Origin: Strongyloides papillosus
Lineage: Eukaryota; Nematoda; Chromadorea; Rhabditida; Strongyloididae
Reading direction: 5' to 3'
Assembly (NCBI GenBank): GCA_005656395.1
Contig: SRSI01000010.1
Location: 372,001 to 436,000 of the forward strand
DNA length: 64,000 nucleotides
The notes beneath the pieces are model-generated. The model was given only the letters and a program-made list of their open reading frames with translations. It did no database searches and was not told the DNA's origin. This document shows positions 1 through 12,663 of the stretch, piece by piece (the first letter of the stretch is position 1; every line of letters starts with the position of its first letter). A program made the position numbers and the translations under genes.

Positions 1-869
1 TAGATTTTGCCGATCCTTTTGCAAAAACACGTAATCGTGGCTATGGAAGTGGTTCTTATGTTCTTGAGATTGTTGGTTCTGATATGATATCATCTGGAGA
101 AACAATTGACCAAAAATTTAATAGATTATATTATGAGATTGATGAACTTCGAGATCAGGTAGATGAGGCTAAAGAAAAAGATACTGAAGACTATAAGAAT
201 TCAGTTAACAAAAATAAGATTATTCTTCTTTCTGAAATGATTAAAAATGTAGCATTAATGAAAGAGTCCAACGATGTAAATAAGTTAACAATTGAGAATA
301 TGGAAAATCTTGAAGAAAAATCAAAGGATAACAATTTAAATGGAATCAATAAAGATATGTATATTGCACAATTGGAAAATAGAATTACTGAACTTGAAAA
401 AAGAATTGGTGTCAATACTATGTTAAATGACTCATCAACCTTATTAGAAAAATTGGAGTCACTAAAAATTCTAATTGAATCGTTGAATATCAATCATTAT
501 GGAGCAATAGAGAAAAAGTGGAGAGATATGAAATCTGCTGTTTCCTCTAATGCTGAGAAAATTTTTAGTGATCCAAATAATGAGGCAGCAAATATTGAAA
601 AGATTAACTCTTTACATGAATTAACTGGACGATGGGATGCTACATGTCAATTATTGCCCTCTGTTGTTAAAAGACTTCAATCATTAGCAGCTCTTCATGA
701 AGAAGCTGAAACTTTTTCCGAGAAACTTACATCTCTGGACGATGCTGAGAAAAGACTATCGAATGAATTAAAAATTGAAAAAGAATCCTTAATGTCATTC
801 CAGGATAAGTTTGCCTCGATGATCAGTAATTTAATGATGAGACTTGATAAAATTGAAACAAAAACATAA
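1..869 (+). CDS. DCTN2: Dynactin subunit 2 (dynamitin, p50), 3' part
   Basis: Partial gene, open at the left edge in the frame beginning at base 3; 288 residues to the TAA at 867-869. Dynamitin is the shoulder subunit of dynactin, the dynein cofactor that links the motor to cargo in the cytoplasm. The visible part begins with the conserved segment DFADPFAKTR (usually in the N-terminal half of the protein) and is followed by heptad-rich coiled coil. It ends with a stretch that closely resembles the dynamitin C-terminus: SLHELTGRWDATCQLLPSVV, then a LHEEAETF segment. No intron is seen in the visible part. The first ATG of the visible frame (84) is internal, because the frame stays open and conserved upstream of it. 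The identification rests on recalled family sequence; confidence is high because both the order of coiled coils and the C-terminal signature fit. Confidence 0.9.
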   Translation, partial: DFADPFAKTRNRGYGSGSYVLEIVGSDMISSGETIDQKFNRLYYEIDELRDQVDEAKEKDTEDYKNSVNKNKIILLSEMIKNVALMKESNDVNKLTIENMENLEEKSKDNNLNGINKDMYIAQLENRITELEKRIGVNTMLNDSSTLLEKLESLKILIESLNINHYGAIEKKWRDMKSAVSSNAEKIFSDPNNEAANIEKINSLHELTGRWDATCQLLPSVVKRLQSLAALHEEAETFSEKLTSLDDAEKRLSNELKIEKESLMSFQDKFASMISNLMMRLDKIETKT

Positions 870-1403
870 GTAAAAATAAATTATTTTTGTAAATCAAATT
901 TAATAGTAAATTATTTGTCTTATAAAAATGTTTACTGGCACTGAGTTATGATATTTTATTACACAGTACTTTTATATATTAAACTTATTATCAATTTTTT
1001 TTAAGTTTGTATATTTCTAGTTTGAAAGATTAACTGTAACATGTAGTAATTTATTAGCCTCATTGGGTGAAAAATTAGGAAGATGATAAGCAGTTGTTAT
1101 TTTTTTAATAAGTAGTATATTTATTAATAGTTTACCACATTAACATACCATTTTACTAATGCCTCTACCAAAAAGGAAAGCTACTATTAATTTTCAATTT
1201 GATCTATATTTGAATTTTAAATAAATTAATACCTGCAGTCAACAAAACTATTTAGTAGTAAAGAATAAACAAAATAAACAGCTTTGTTTAAATTAAAATT
1301 TACATAAAGTTTAACTTATTAATTTATTCTTATTTGTTTTATTATTGTTTAAACTGAAATAAATTTTAAAGACAGATGATATTTTTCACTATATTTTAAT
1401 AGA
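870..1403. other. Intergenic, DCTN2 3' flank and TPST 5' flank
   Basis: AT-rich spacer of 534 bp between two same-strand genes. Both the 3' UTR of the dynactin gene and the promoter of the sulfotransferase gene should lie here. No ORF, RNA gene or repeat recognised. Confidence 0.6.
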
Positions 1404-2351
1404 ATGTTAAAACGATCTTATCGTAATTCTAATATCTTTTTTATTTTATTTCTGATAACTTTAATTATTATTTTATTTTTATACAAAAAACAGAAAACTA
1501 TAACTTTAATTGAAATATTAAAAAATGATAAAGTTATTTTTATTGGTGGGGTACCAAGATCAGGAACTACATTAATGAGGGTATTATTAGATTCACATAG
1601 TGATGTTAGATGTGGTGGAGAAACAAGAGTCATTCCTTATATTTTAAGTACATTAACATTTTGGGAAAGAAAAAGTAATAAAAAAATGTTAGATGAAGCT
1701 GGTGTAAGTAGGAGTGTTCTTAATGATGCTGTTGGTTCATTTATATCAGAGGTTATGATAAAACATGGTGATAAAGCAAATATTTATTGTAATAAAGATC
1801 CATTAAATATGAGTTACGGTGGTAGATTAAAGGAAATGTTTCCGAATGGTAAATTTATTTTACTTATTCGAGATGGTAGAGCTTCTGTTCATTCAATTAT
1901 GAGTAGAAAAGTTCCGGTTGTAGGTTTCAGTTGGCATAATCAAACCAAATCATTAATAGCATGGAACGACATGATTGATAAAATGGTTTTACAATGCACA
2001 TACATAGGTAAAGATTCATGTTTAATGGTTCATTATGAAAGATTAGTAATATTTCCAAAAGAGGAATTAATGAGAATCACCGAATTTCTTAATATAAAAT
2101 GGGAAGAAAATTTATTACATCATGAAGAATTTATTGGTAGTGAAATTAAATTAATAAAAGATGAATGGAGTACAGATCAAGTTAAAAAATCTATTAATCT
2201 TGATGCATTATATAAATGGAGTAATTTTTTTAATCTTTCTATTATACAAAATATTAATACAATTGCGCCAATGCTTAAGAATCTTGGTTATCCTACAGAT
2301 ACAACCTATCCAGATTATGTTTCCCTAAAAAGAAGAGATCTTTACGTTTAA
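1404..2351 (+). CDS. TPST: Protein-tyrosine sulfotransferase (Golgi)
   Basis: Intronless 315-residue protein. TPST transfers sulfate from PAPS to tyrosines of secreted and membrane proteins in the trans-Golgi. Residues 11-27 form a single hydrophobic signal anchor, giving the type II topology of the family. The 5'-phosphosulfate loop GGVPRSGTTLMR lies at about 48-59. The segment CGGETRVIP (70-78) carries the catalytic glutamate E73; the preceding residue is Gly where human TPST2 has a second Glu. RDGRASVHS at 156-164 is the 3'-phosphate-binding motif. STDQV is also conserved. Cys70, 129, 198 and 206 match the four cysteines that form the two family disulfides. At 315 residues it is shorter than vertebrate TPSTs (about 370), mainly at the C-terminus. 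The stop codon overlaps the stop codon of the convergent WDR24 gene. Confidence 0.95.
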   Translation: MLKRSYRNSNIFFILFLITLIIILFLYKKQKTITLIEILKNDKVIFIGGVPRSGTTLMRVLLDSHSDVRCGGETRVIPYILSTLTFWERKSNKKMLDEAGVSRSVLNDAVGSFISEVMIKHGDKANIYCNKDPLNMSYGGRLKEMFPNGKFILLIRDGRASVHSIMSRKVPVVGFSWHNQTKSLIAWNDMIDKMVLQCTYIGKDSCLMVHYERLVIFPKEELMRITEFLNIKWEENLLHHEEFIGSEIKLIKDEWSTDQVKKSINLDALYKWSNFFNLSIIQNINTIAPMLKNLGYPTDTTYPDYVSLKRRDLYV

Positions 2352-5067
2352 TAATCTTTTATAATAATTTTCATTTTCCTTCCACATTCATGTTGACATG
2401 TTGGATCAGGGCATTGAATAAATTTATTATACCAATCTCTCATATGAAATAAATGACCTCCATGAAAACATTCTGGACAAGAAACGAACAAACCTTGTAC
2501 ATATCTTTCACATACTCGACAAAAATAATCTAAAAATACTTTACAATTATCACATTTTCTACTTCGTATTGGTGCTCCTTTACAAACATTGCATCTTAAT
2601 CTATATGAAGTACTCTACAAAAAATATATATTAATAAAATTTTTTGCAATAAATAAAAATTTAATTACCTGTAGACTTAAAGCGCGTACACTGTCTATAG
2701 GACATTTATTAATAAAATATGCTGATACTCTATAAAGTTGATATCTTCTTAATAATTCAATATAAGTTAAAAACCATTTTTCGATTTGCTTTCTAGAAAA
2801 TATACTTTCAGCTATATCACCCATTATGAGGATAAATGTACAAACAAATTGAATTTTACCCATTTCAGCTTGTCTTATAATAATATCTCTTATAATATTA
2901 CTTGAATCTAATTTTACTTCATGACAATAATCAATTTTTTTTTCGAAACTTTCAATAACATTATGTATCTTTGCTTCTTTGATTTTTTCATCAATAAATT
3001 CATCATCATCATCAATAGCCTTATCAATAACTAATTCTTCAAAAACTCTTTCTTTTAAAATATTATTAATATTAATACAATCTCTGTTTTCATCATTTTC
3101 TAAAAGAGAGGGATCATATGGATCCATAATTTCATCTTTTATTGTAGTTACATCCCAAACCTTTGATTTGGCTTTTTCTTTTTTATACGCTTCTATTAAT
3201 TCAGTATCATTCAACTCGTAAAATGGACTCTCCTGAACAATTACTTGCTCATTTGCTTTGATTTCTTGTTTATATAATTTTAACAATTCAACATCTAAAT
3301 CTATACCATATTTAGAATAAATTTGATTATTATACTCCTCATCTTCATCTTCGACATCCTCTTTCTCTAGTTTTTTTTTACTCTCTTTATTTTCACTACT
3401 TTTTTTTTCCTTTTCATCATCATCTTCAGAAACTAATCTTAGTGTGCCAATGTCAGATTCAGATTCTGACGATAAATCATCCGAAGTTGGATAATATGAA
3501 TCATTATCTCCACTAACTGTTATTGTTTTCGAACTATTATGATTTTCCACCAATGTATGTGATTCATTCCTTACAAATGGTAAAAATAAACTCATTTTTT
3601 GCCATAAATCAGCCGTTTCGTGATCTCCAAGTTCAGTACAGAGCTGATAATTGTATTGACATGCTGTATATTGATAATCACAGTACATTTTATATCTTTG
3701 AGCACATTCTATTAATGTTGAAGTAGAAAAATGAGGATCAAATTTATCAAAAACATTTTCAATATAAACACTTCCTTTTTTATCCCGAATTGTTGGGAAA
3801 GTATTTTTAAATATATCTAATGTTTTATTAGTTCCAGATAATTTTTTATATTTTTTAGAAGTTATAGCTAGTTGATCTTTATAATGACTTATCGAAACAG
3901 CTATATCATCAAATGGTGATATAGCTAAACCATTTAAATTAACATGCCTTAAAATGTGTTTTCCATCATTTAAATTATGTCTTACTATTAAGCGATCTTT
4001 TCCGGCCGTAAATAAAGTTCTTTTTTTAATATTTGGCCAAACAATATCACTAACTGTATTGGTATGTTCATTTAATGATAACAAAGGTAAAGATGGTCTT
4101 TCAAAATCCCAAATATGAACAATACCAAGTGCATTGGTATTATAAGAAGATGCAATTTTCCACATATTATTTTCACTAGGATTAAATGCAATTCTATAAA
4201 CAGGAAACATAGTTTCAATTTTTCCTAAACATTTTACATTATTACTATCTTCCCATAATCGAATATATCTATCAATACCACCTGTAGCAAATATATTTTT
4301 ATTAAAGGGATGTATAGCAATGTTATTAATTGTTCCTTGATGACCAGGAATAGTTTTAAGTGGTTTGTTAGTTTTTCTTGAATCCCAAATACTAATCATT
4401 CCGTTATCATCAACGGCAAAAAAGTTATGAGAAAAATCTGGATTTGTATTGAATCTAACATCGCGTACAGGGGAGTAAGATCCATTATAGATAGCAGCAA
4501 ACCCTTCAGTACGAAGATCAATTAAACAACAATTAGAATCAGTGTATCCAGAAAGAAGAATATTTTTATCAAAATCATTGAAACAAATTTTGGTTGCTGT
4601 AGAAGTTGCTGTTGAGGCAAATAGTCGATCCGTGTAATTATTATTTAAATCAAATACTGCTATCGTTCCATTAGGAACAATGGAGGCAAGAAGACTTTCT
4701 AAAATATTTGTATTAATTACTAAAAAATGAAAATATTACCATCAACTTTATTCCATGAAAGTGAAATAGTATTAAACATGCTCATTTTGTAATTCCTTCT
4801 ATGTCTAACATCTCTCCATAGTGTAAAACCAGATTCTTCATTAAAATCATAAACTTTAAGAAGACCGTCTTTTCCTCCAACAGCAATTTTGGTAAAGTCA
4901 GAGTTAACACACATAGTATCAATAGAATCAGTATTTTGTTTAACAATTTTTTTATACAAATATCGCTCATCACACATATCTTCAGTAGCTTCAATAGCTA
5001 ATTCTTCATTATCAGAACTACTACTATTAATAGTTATATCATCACTCATTATATCAGAATCAATCAT
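2348..5067 (-). CDS. WDR24: WDR24-like GATOR2 subunit (WD40 + RING-type zinc domain)
   Basis: Three exons on the minus strand, 5067-4740, 4698-2669 and 2614-2348 (introns of 41 and 54 bp, GT-AG), giving 874 residues in frame. The N-terminal half holds WD40 repeats, for example SGYTDSNC, a GHQGTINNIAIHP blade and FATGGIDRYIRLWED. The middle is an acidic low-complexity linker (EDDDEKEKKSSENKE region). The C-terminal part resembles WDR24: a helical WFLTYIELLRRYQL segment, then paired zinc ligands CNVC, KCDNC, FCRVC, SCPEC, HGGH and a final CPDPTCQHEC. WDR24 is the RING-bearing subunit of GATOR2, which signals amino-acid sufficiency to mTORC1 at the lysosome. WDR59 and MIOS share this architecture, but the QGLF-x-C-x-x-C-x-HGGH run fits WDR24 best. 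All zinc ligands seem intact. The last exon was recovered by splicing. Confidence 0.88.
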
Positions 5068-8000
5068 ATTTACATATTAAGTTTTAGCTGATGAGAAATA
5101 TGGTCTTGTGTATAAATGACAAACTTTTGTTTTCTCATTGTTATTGGTAGAAAGCATATTCATGAAGGGGAAAGATAAATATTTAAAGATTATTGGTTTC
5201 TAAAAGTATTAATTATTTTACCTTTTTTTTGTTATGGAATCTTTGATTACAATATATTTAAAAAAAAACGTAATTTTATAAATTTAAATGCATGATCAAT
5301 AATAACATATATTCAGTACATAATAAGTTTCTATAAAATTTTTTTAAAAAAAGAAAGTTGATGGAATTTATAAAAAAAAATTAGAAAAATGAAAGTATAG
5401 AAAATTAAATGATGTAATATTTTTATACAAAGGAAAAATTATCAGCTGTTTTTATAATAGAATATAACTTACAATAAATGAAAAAATTTGAGTATTATAT
5501 TGAAAACACGCCAAATGTGTATTTATGATATATTTATACAGTAAATATTGTATAATTTTTTGGAATGATATGATTGAATTCAAAAGTAAATATAAAATAT
5601 TTTTATTATTATATGAAAAATAATAATACTTAAAGTGCTTGAAATACATGTAAAAAATTTAGGAAATAATAATAAAAAAAGCACTATTTTAGTAACAATG
5701 ATATCAAAAAATAATCAGGCAACCTTGTATAAAATTACGACTATTCTAAAGTAACTTGAATATGACTATTAATGGTTAGTGGAATATTTTAAATTCTATA
5801 TACTTATTTGTACTCAAAATTTTTTTTTTATTTTTTACTTACTTGGAGTAAAAAAAAATATTTGCCTGTGTTTTATGATTCTGTACTATATTTTAAATGT
5901 TATCAATTATTTTTTATACAAAATACTTGTTATCAAATTTTACCGTTTGACAATATTTCAATGAAATTATTGAACATTTTGTTGTATGATAACTTTATTG
6001 CTTCATTCGTCTTTTTATTATAATTAATATATTTCTATTTCTTGTAATTATAATTCTAGGTTTATTTATAGTTAAGATAATGTATAAATGTTTTAGAAAA
6101 TAAACTAATATTGAGTTATTTTTTATGCTTATACTTATATTTCAATGGAGCTTTTAAATTTTAATACAATTTTTATATTATTTTAATATTTAAAAGAATT
6201 GTATATTAATTAGATTTTGATAATCATAAGTTATTTTATATTTTAATTCATTTTTAAGAAATAACTAGTCGAAGAAAAAAGATTCTATGTTGGCACTATA
6301 GCAGTAAACATATTTAACTAACTTAAAATATATAATCTTTCAATTAATTTTAGTCAAAATTATACTTTATCCAACAGTATTTTGAAAATTGCAAGTAGCA
6401 TTTGAACGTTAGATTTTTGTTATCATGTTTCATTATACGATAGTAAAAAGTTTTATCAATTTTTTTAGTTTGATCAACACACACAAATTCATATCATCTC
6501 ATTTACTTGCTTTTCTTAGTATTTTAAGAAACAACTATAATTTTGATAAAATTAGTGTTTTGCACTTTTAATGATTGACTTTCTTATGTTTATATAATTA
6601 ATAAAAAATTTAACTAAAATCAAGTTTTATTAATTATATTAAAAAATATTTGAAAAAATGTAATTTATATAATTTTAAAATAATTTTAAACATGCTAATA
6701 GTTCAAAAAACATATTTAAAATACTTCTTCTTTAATTAAAAAAAAATTTTGAAAACGACATTTAACAATGATAAAATATTTTGATTTATTAAAAATGATG
6801 GAAATTTATGCTGATACATATCTAAAAAATTGTTAGAATTAAGGACAAGTTATAAAACTTTTTGATAGATGATATACTTATCTTTACTGATATGTCAAAA
6901 TATTTGAATTTATATTTGTCAAAAATTACATTGTATAAATTATGGAATGTTTTTATGCCTTCTAATATTGGTAATTTTTACAGTGATTGTTTATACAAAT
7001 TAATATAAAAAATTATCTTTTTCTCACTTAATATTTATAAGAATAATCTACAAAACATATTTACTTAATTATCGTATTTAAAAAGTACTAATATCTTCAA
7101 AATAGTTTTAAAAAAAATGAGAATTTAATATATTTTTGAAAATATTTTTTCTACAAATTATTCTTATGTAAATATACCATTTTTTATATTGCTGCTATCA
7201 TTTAAAAAAACACATTTTAAATTTTTTATGAACTTACTATCTACATTTCAAGACACTTTGTTTATACTTAAGAACGATTTTTCTTATAAATAAAAAAAAA
7301 TAATATAACGTTATCAAATGTACTCTAATAAATTTTATTATCACATGCAATATAATAATTTATACGAAATTTTTTTGTCTGTAAAGATGTAAATTAATAT
7401 TTACAAGTCCATTATTGAAATCAATGATAAGACTATATTATTTTATTGTAATCTAATTTTATTTTAGCTTTAAAATGCTAAGCAAACATATTTATGCCTT
7501 TTTTAAAATTACCTATTTAATGTATTTTATTTTAAGACTTTTTATTGTATTATTTTATTTGAACGAAATATTACTCAAAAGCTTTTTCTATCATGTATGA
7601 CTTCTTTATAAAATTTTTTAAAAATAAATATGATTTTTTATTTAATTTATATATAAATTAAATAAAATTATATTTTTAAAAAATAGAATTTAGTTTTATA
7701 TAATTTATTCATGTAATATTTTTACTTATAATACATTAATATAATTATTTTATGCTCAAATTCAATGAAATTACTAAGAGGAAAATTACTTCAAATAATT
7801 TATCGGCTAACTGTTTTAAATTATAATCTGTTTAAAAATATAGTAATATCCAATTAATATTCATGATGATATTCACAAAAAAAATTCATGAATAATTCTA
7901 GAATTAATCACTGATACTGCTGTTTAGATGATTTTCTATTTTAAAAAATTAAAAAATATTAGTTATTAGCATATACATATATTTTTTATTATTCTTTTTT

Positions 8001-11000
8001 TGACCTTTTAAAAGAATTGTGTTTTGGTAATTTTATTTTTTGTTGATTAAAGTATAACTTTTACAGGTTTTCATAAAAGAAATACACAAAAGAAATTTTT
8101 TTATATATAATTTTTAATGCATTTAATGTACTTTTTGAAATATTTTTTTATTACTAAATAGCCCCTTTTCACAGTCCATAATATATATTAATGATATTTT
8201 TATCAGATACTGATTGATAGATATATTAATATATATACATATATGATAAATCGAGCTTTCATTCATCAACGTTTTTGGTACATTTTCTTTTTATCTAAAT
8301 AAATAAAATGAAGAGACAATATATCAATTTATTTAAAAATTATCAATTTATTTGATTATACTATTTAATTGGATGTGTATTAGAAAAATTATATGTTTTA
8401 TTTTAGTAAACATTGTGTCCATTATTGGTTTTATATGATGCTATATAACTCTAAGCTCTATTATAAATTATAATATCAATTTTAATTTTTAATTTTTGAT
8501 TTTGTAATTTATTTAACTTTGTAGACACTTTTTCCGATTAAGTATAATAACTAGATTATTATTAATTTAAAAAAATAACTTTAAAATTTTATAAATTGTT
8601 ATTTTGAATAATATATGTTTAAGGAATAATATCTTTAATGATATTATATGGCATTAATAAGAATTAATCATTAGATATTTTTTAAATTTTCAAATATCTA
8701 AATAATTAGAAAACATTAGTACCAAATTTTTGAATTACTTTTTAAATAGAAATTGTAGAGCTACCCAATATTGAAACACTAAATTGCCTATATAACATTA
8801 AAAGTAGAGGTGAGGTATATTATAACTATATTTGTGCAGATTGTAAAAAAAATTATGTTATAGAAATAATTTTTGAGAGGTAAATACTTTAAGTTACTTA
8901 TTATTATTTATTTTTACGAAAGTTTATGTAATTATTTTTAAAAGGTATAACTTTAACATAGAAATTTATAGGACATTCCATTTTCTTTTAAATTTAAAGA
9001 ATTAGGAAATATTAAATTAGCTTATGTAATGACAATACCTTTGTTAAAAAATTTAAAAACTACTTTTTATCAAAATGATCTGAAAAACAAAATATAATCT
9101 AAAAATAATGTTATTTTTCTTTCTATTAACAAATATTTTAATATATCAAAATTCCAATAGATGTAATTTGTAAAAAAAAAAGTTATAAAATATTGATAAA
9201 TATTTTATTTATCAAATATGATAAATAAAATTATTGTGTCAGATTTTAATATAAGTGTCGCTAACTCTTTTGATTCTATTGAAAGTATAACTTTATGTTT
9301 TGAAAAGTTTATCTATATTATATTTTTGTATTATTTTAATAGTGTAAAAAAGTAGTCATTTCAAAAGATGGAAGAACCTTTGGTGTGTTTATATTTATTA
9401 AGATGTATAATATTTGACATATTGCATCATTTTTACACGTTAAATGTGGTTTCTTTTCTCATGTATTATTGCTAATCGGAGAAAGTCAAAATATTTTGTA
9501 ATTTTTCTTTTTTACAAAAAGATTATCATATATCTTGAAAATATCAATTATAAAACTGATTAAAAGCCATTTATTTATTGTTAAAATAATGTATATATAA
9601 GTAGAAATTTCTTTTATAATTAATCATTCTTTGATTATACATTTTAATCCAACCAAGATTAGTGAATTTTAACATATTATAATAATTTTAGCTTTTTAAA
9701 TTTTCTCAAAAAGCATTTGATATATATGCACAAAATGGAAGATAGTAATATTGAATATATTAGTTGATCATTATTAAATAATCCCCCAATATTCAACACT
9801 TCAAAATAATGACTTTTGTACTTAAGTATCGGTACTAGTATTATAGTGATATCGTTTTCTTTCTTATATTTAAAAAATTTGTTATATTTCTTTATCAATT
9901 AATGTGTTACTTTTATTTTCTTTATCAAATATTTTTAAATATATGTTATTCTTACAAATAAGGAGTGATTAAAATTTTAACCATTTCATTTTTAATATTT
10001 TGAAATTAAAAACAAAACTTTTTATTTCTAAAAATTAACATAAATGTTCTTTAATTTGAATAATTTATGTTTTGGTGTTTTTATCATTTTTGTTAACTTT
10101 CATCGAATATAAATATTACATCATATTCATTTTAATTTTTACCATTTAAAATTAAATGGCACTTTTGAATCACCACTCATATGACTACAACACATAAACA
10201 TATTTTTAAATGTACAGATTTTTAAAAATTTATTTTTACTATTATTATTTTTGATACAGTTTTTAATTTTAATAGTTAACCAGATTTAAAATGAAGATAT
10301 TGTGGGTTTTTGAGAAAAAGATTATTGCAAATATATATGTGTTTAATTACATTTATAAATATTCTAAAAAATAAGAATCGTTATTTAAACATAATTTTTG
10401 ATTCCTTTTGCTTCTCCACTTAACATACTATCAAGTTTTAATTATAACTTTCAATTTAAATCTTCTTTTAAATTTGATAGTAATTTTAATAAAAATTTAA
10501 AATATTTCAAACTACTTTAAAATCTTACGTAATAAACTAAAATTATTCAACTAGTTTGAATGATCTTCTTTTCTCAAACTGGTGTGCATATGCATTCACA
10601 TATGACTATTGATAATATAAATATTATATACTTTTATTTTAATAGCCAATAGCCATTATGTATTTATCCTTATCACTTTAATTATTTGAATCATTTTTAT
10701 TGATAAAGTGTGTTAATAAATTCGTATCTACAAAGGACTAAAATAAAAGATAGTACTTTTTTATCAAAAATATTTAAAATCTTCTTAAAACTTATTTTTG
10801 TTAAAAAGAAACATTTTAATCTTCAAATAAGATTCTTAAAAAATTCTTAACACTGTTAAAAGAGAATAAAATTTTAAATTACTTTTAATACCAATAAAGC
10901 TATTAAATAATCATTATTTGCGTTTGATTCTTAAAACTTAAATTATATAAGTATTACTTTTCTCTATATTTTCTTCTTTTATTAAGTCTACCTAAAAATA

Positions 11001-12663
11001 TCTTTTTTATCAATTAAAATTTGACAATTTTAATACTATTTCAGAGAAAAAAAGGAATTTAATTTTAAATGTATGCTTCTTATGAAACCTTTTTCTATAC
11101 ACACTATTTTAATAATATTATTATAATCACTTCAAATATCTGATAAAAAGATATACTGTATTTATTTAAGTAATAGAGAACCTTTTTCATCACTCATATA
11201 ATTCTTTTTTATTATTTAAATATTGAAACTTTTTGATTATCAATATGCAAAATCTTATTTTACTAACTTTTTTGTCTACTAGGTTAATGACATCTATACA
11301 CATTTCACTTCTATCGCTTTTTAGCTTTTTTTTGTAATCTAAATTTTTAAATTAAAAAAAGATAGATTGATACATGTATTTTGGAGGTTAAGATTTCTTA
11401 TTAAAAAAATTTTATCATGAAAATTAAAATTTTTTCTTCATATATAGCGTATTTTAAAAAGATCTTTATTTCACTATTAATTATATTAATTTTTTTTTAC
11501 TTCCATTTATGAATGCTTCTTGACTATAACTCAAACTAATAAATTGATTACAAATTTCAAAAGTTTTATTTATTACTAAACATCTAGACATCAAATTTCG
11601 ATTAATAGAAAAAACGTTATTTAAATACACTTTTTTATAAAATGTTTTATTCTCATATTTGTGTCGAAAAAAAATGATCTAGTCTTTTTAAAAGTGATGC
11701 AATTTTAGTCTATTAAAATCTTAACAGCAAATCAGTTGCCATCACTGATTATAGTGTAGGGTTCCCATGAGTAAACTTTGATATTAGTCTAATTTTTTTT
11801 CCCGATCTTCCCACTAAGAATGAGTAACAAAATGTACAGAATATATTTAGTTTTTGTACATGTCATAGCGTATATAACACACGTTGCTTGAAACATTTGC
11901 TATTTAATAATACTACCATTATAATATCTACTGTTTATTTTTTTAATATTTTACTTTAACATCCTTATTATAGAAATTAAATTCAATTGATGATATATTA
12001 TAAGTATCATTTTTTTAGAATATTCCCATCAAACTAAAGTACCTTTAACAATTTGTAGTTGTAGCATTTTTTTTTAAATACCATCATTTTTTAATCTTTG
12101 AAAGATATTATAGTATTGCGCAATTGAATGTCTTTTTGTAATGCTCAAAATTTCCTGCACTCTCCTAAAATATATATTATATATATTTAAACAAAATATA
12201 TCATTGTCTCCCATTTAACTAAGTGAGAACAAAATTCAGTCTTTCAATATACTTATATAATAAAAATAAATATATATTTGATGCCCTTTCTACTTTGAAG
12301 TTCAACATACAATGTATTATAGTGCCTTTTTGTTTAAAATATAATATTATTTTGTTAATGACGACAAAATATGCTGACTGTTAAAAGTTAACCTTTTCAT
12401 TAAATGACATTTTTTGTCTTTGAGATGAATATATTGTAAAATTATTAGTTTAAAGGTTATTAATATTTTATGATATTTTTCTGTATAATATAATTATTTT
12501 AATGATCAAATTTTTTTGGTACTAAAAACCAGTAAAAAGAAGAAATAGATGTATATGTATATATAATGTTAATATAATACCTTTATTTTAATTTAAATTT
12601 TTTTTCATTTACTTAAAAGGAAAATTAAAACACATTTTAGTGGATCATTTTAAAAAAGTCATT
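5068..12663. other. 7.6 kb gene-poor AT-rich region
   Basis: Very AT-rich stretch between the divergent WDR24 and MCT genes. Only short chance reading frames were seen, with no conserved motif, signal peptide or compatible splice pattern. It should contain the WDR24 promoter at the left and the promoter, and possibly 5' UTR exons, of the transporter at the right. It includes a perfect 32-bp palindrome at 7636-7667 and dinucleotide AT runs near 8220 and 12170. No tRNA or snRNA signature was found. Confidence 0.5.
7636..7667. repeat. Perfect 32-bp palindrome inside a longer imperfect inverted repeat
   Basis: Bases 7636-7651 are the exact reverse complement of 7652-7667, with no spacer. The flanks continue as an imperfect inverted repeat: a TTTTTTAAAAATA-type block near 7615-7627 is mirrored near 7672-7686. 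It could extrude as a cruciform or be the remnant of a small MITE. AT-rich DNA makes such symmetry easier to reach by chance. Confidence 0.6.

Noticed and set aside
5452..6023. Short hydrophobic reading frames in the gene desert as possible membrane peptides.
   Set aside because: Typical chance frames in AT-rich DNA, rich in Phe, Tyr, Ile and Leu, without start context or conservation.
11768..11785. GTTCCCATGAGTAAAC-like word as a second X-box upstream of the transporter.
   Set aside because: It has an extra base in the right half-site, lies nearly 900 bp from the ATG, and the gene is not ciliary.
12640..12663. Start of the transporter at 12640.
   Set aside because: The codon there is GTG; the first ATG in frame is at 12664 and an acceptor-like CATTTTAG lies just before 12641.
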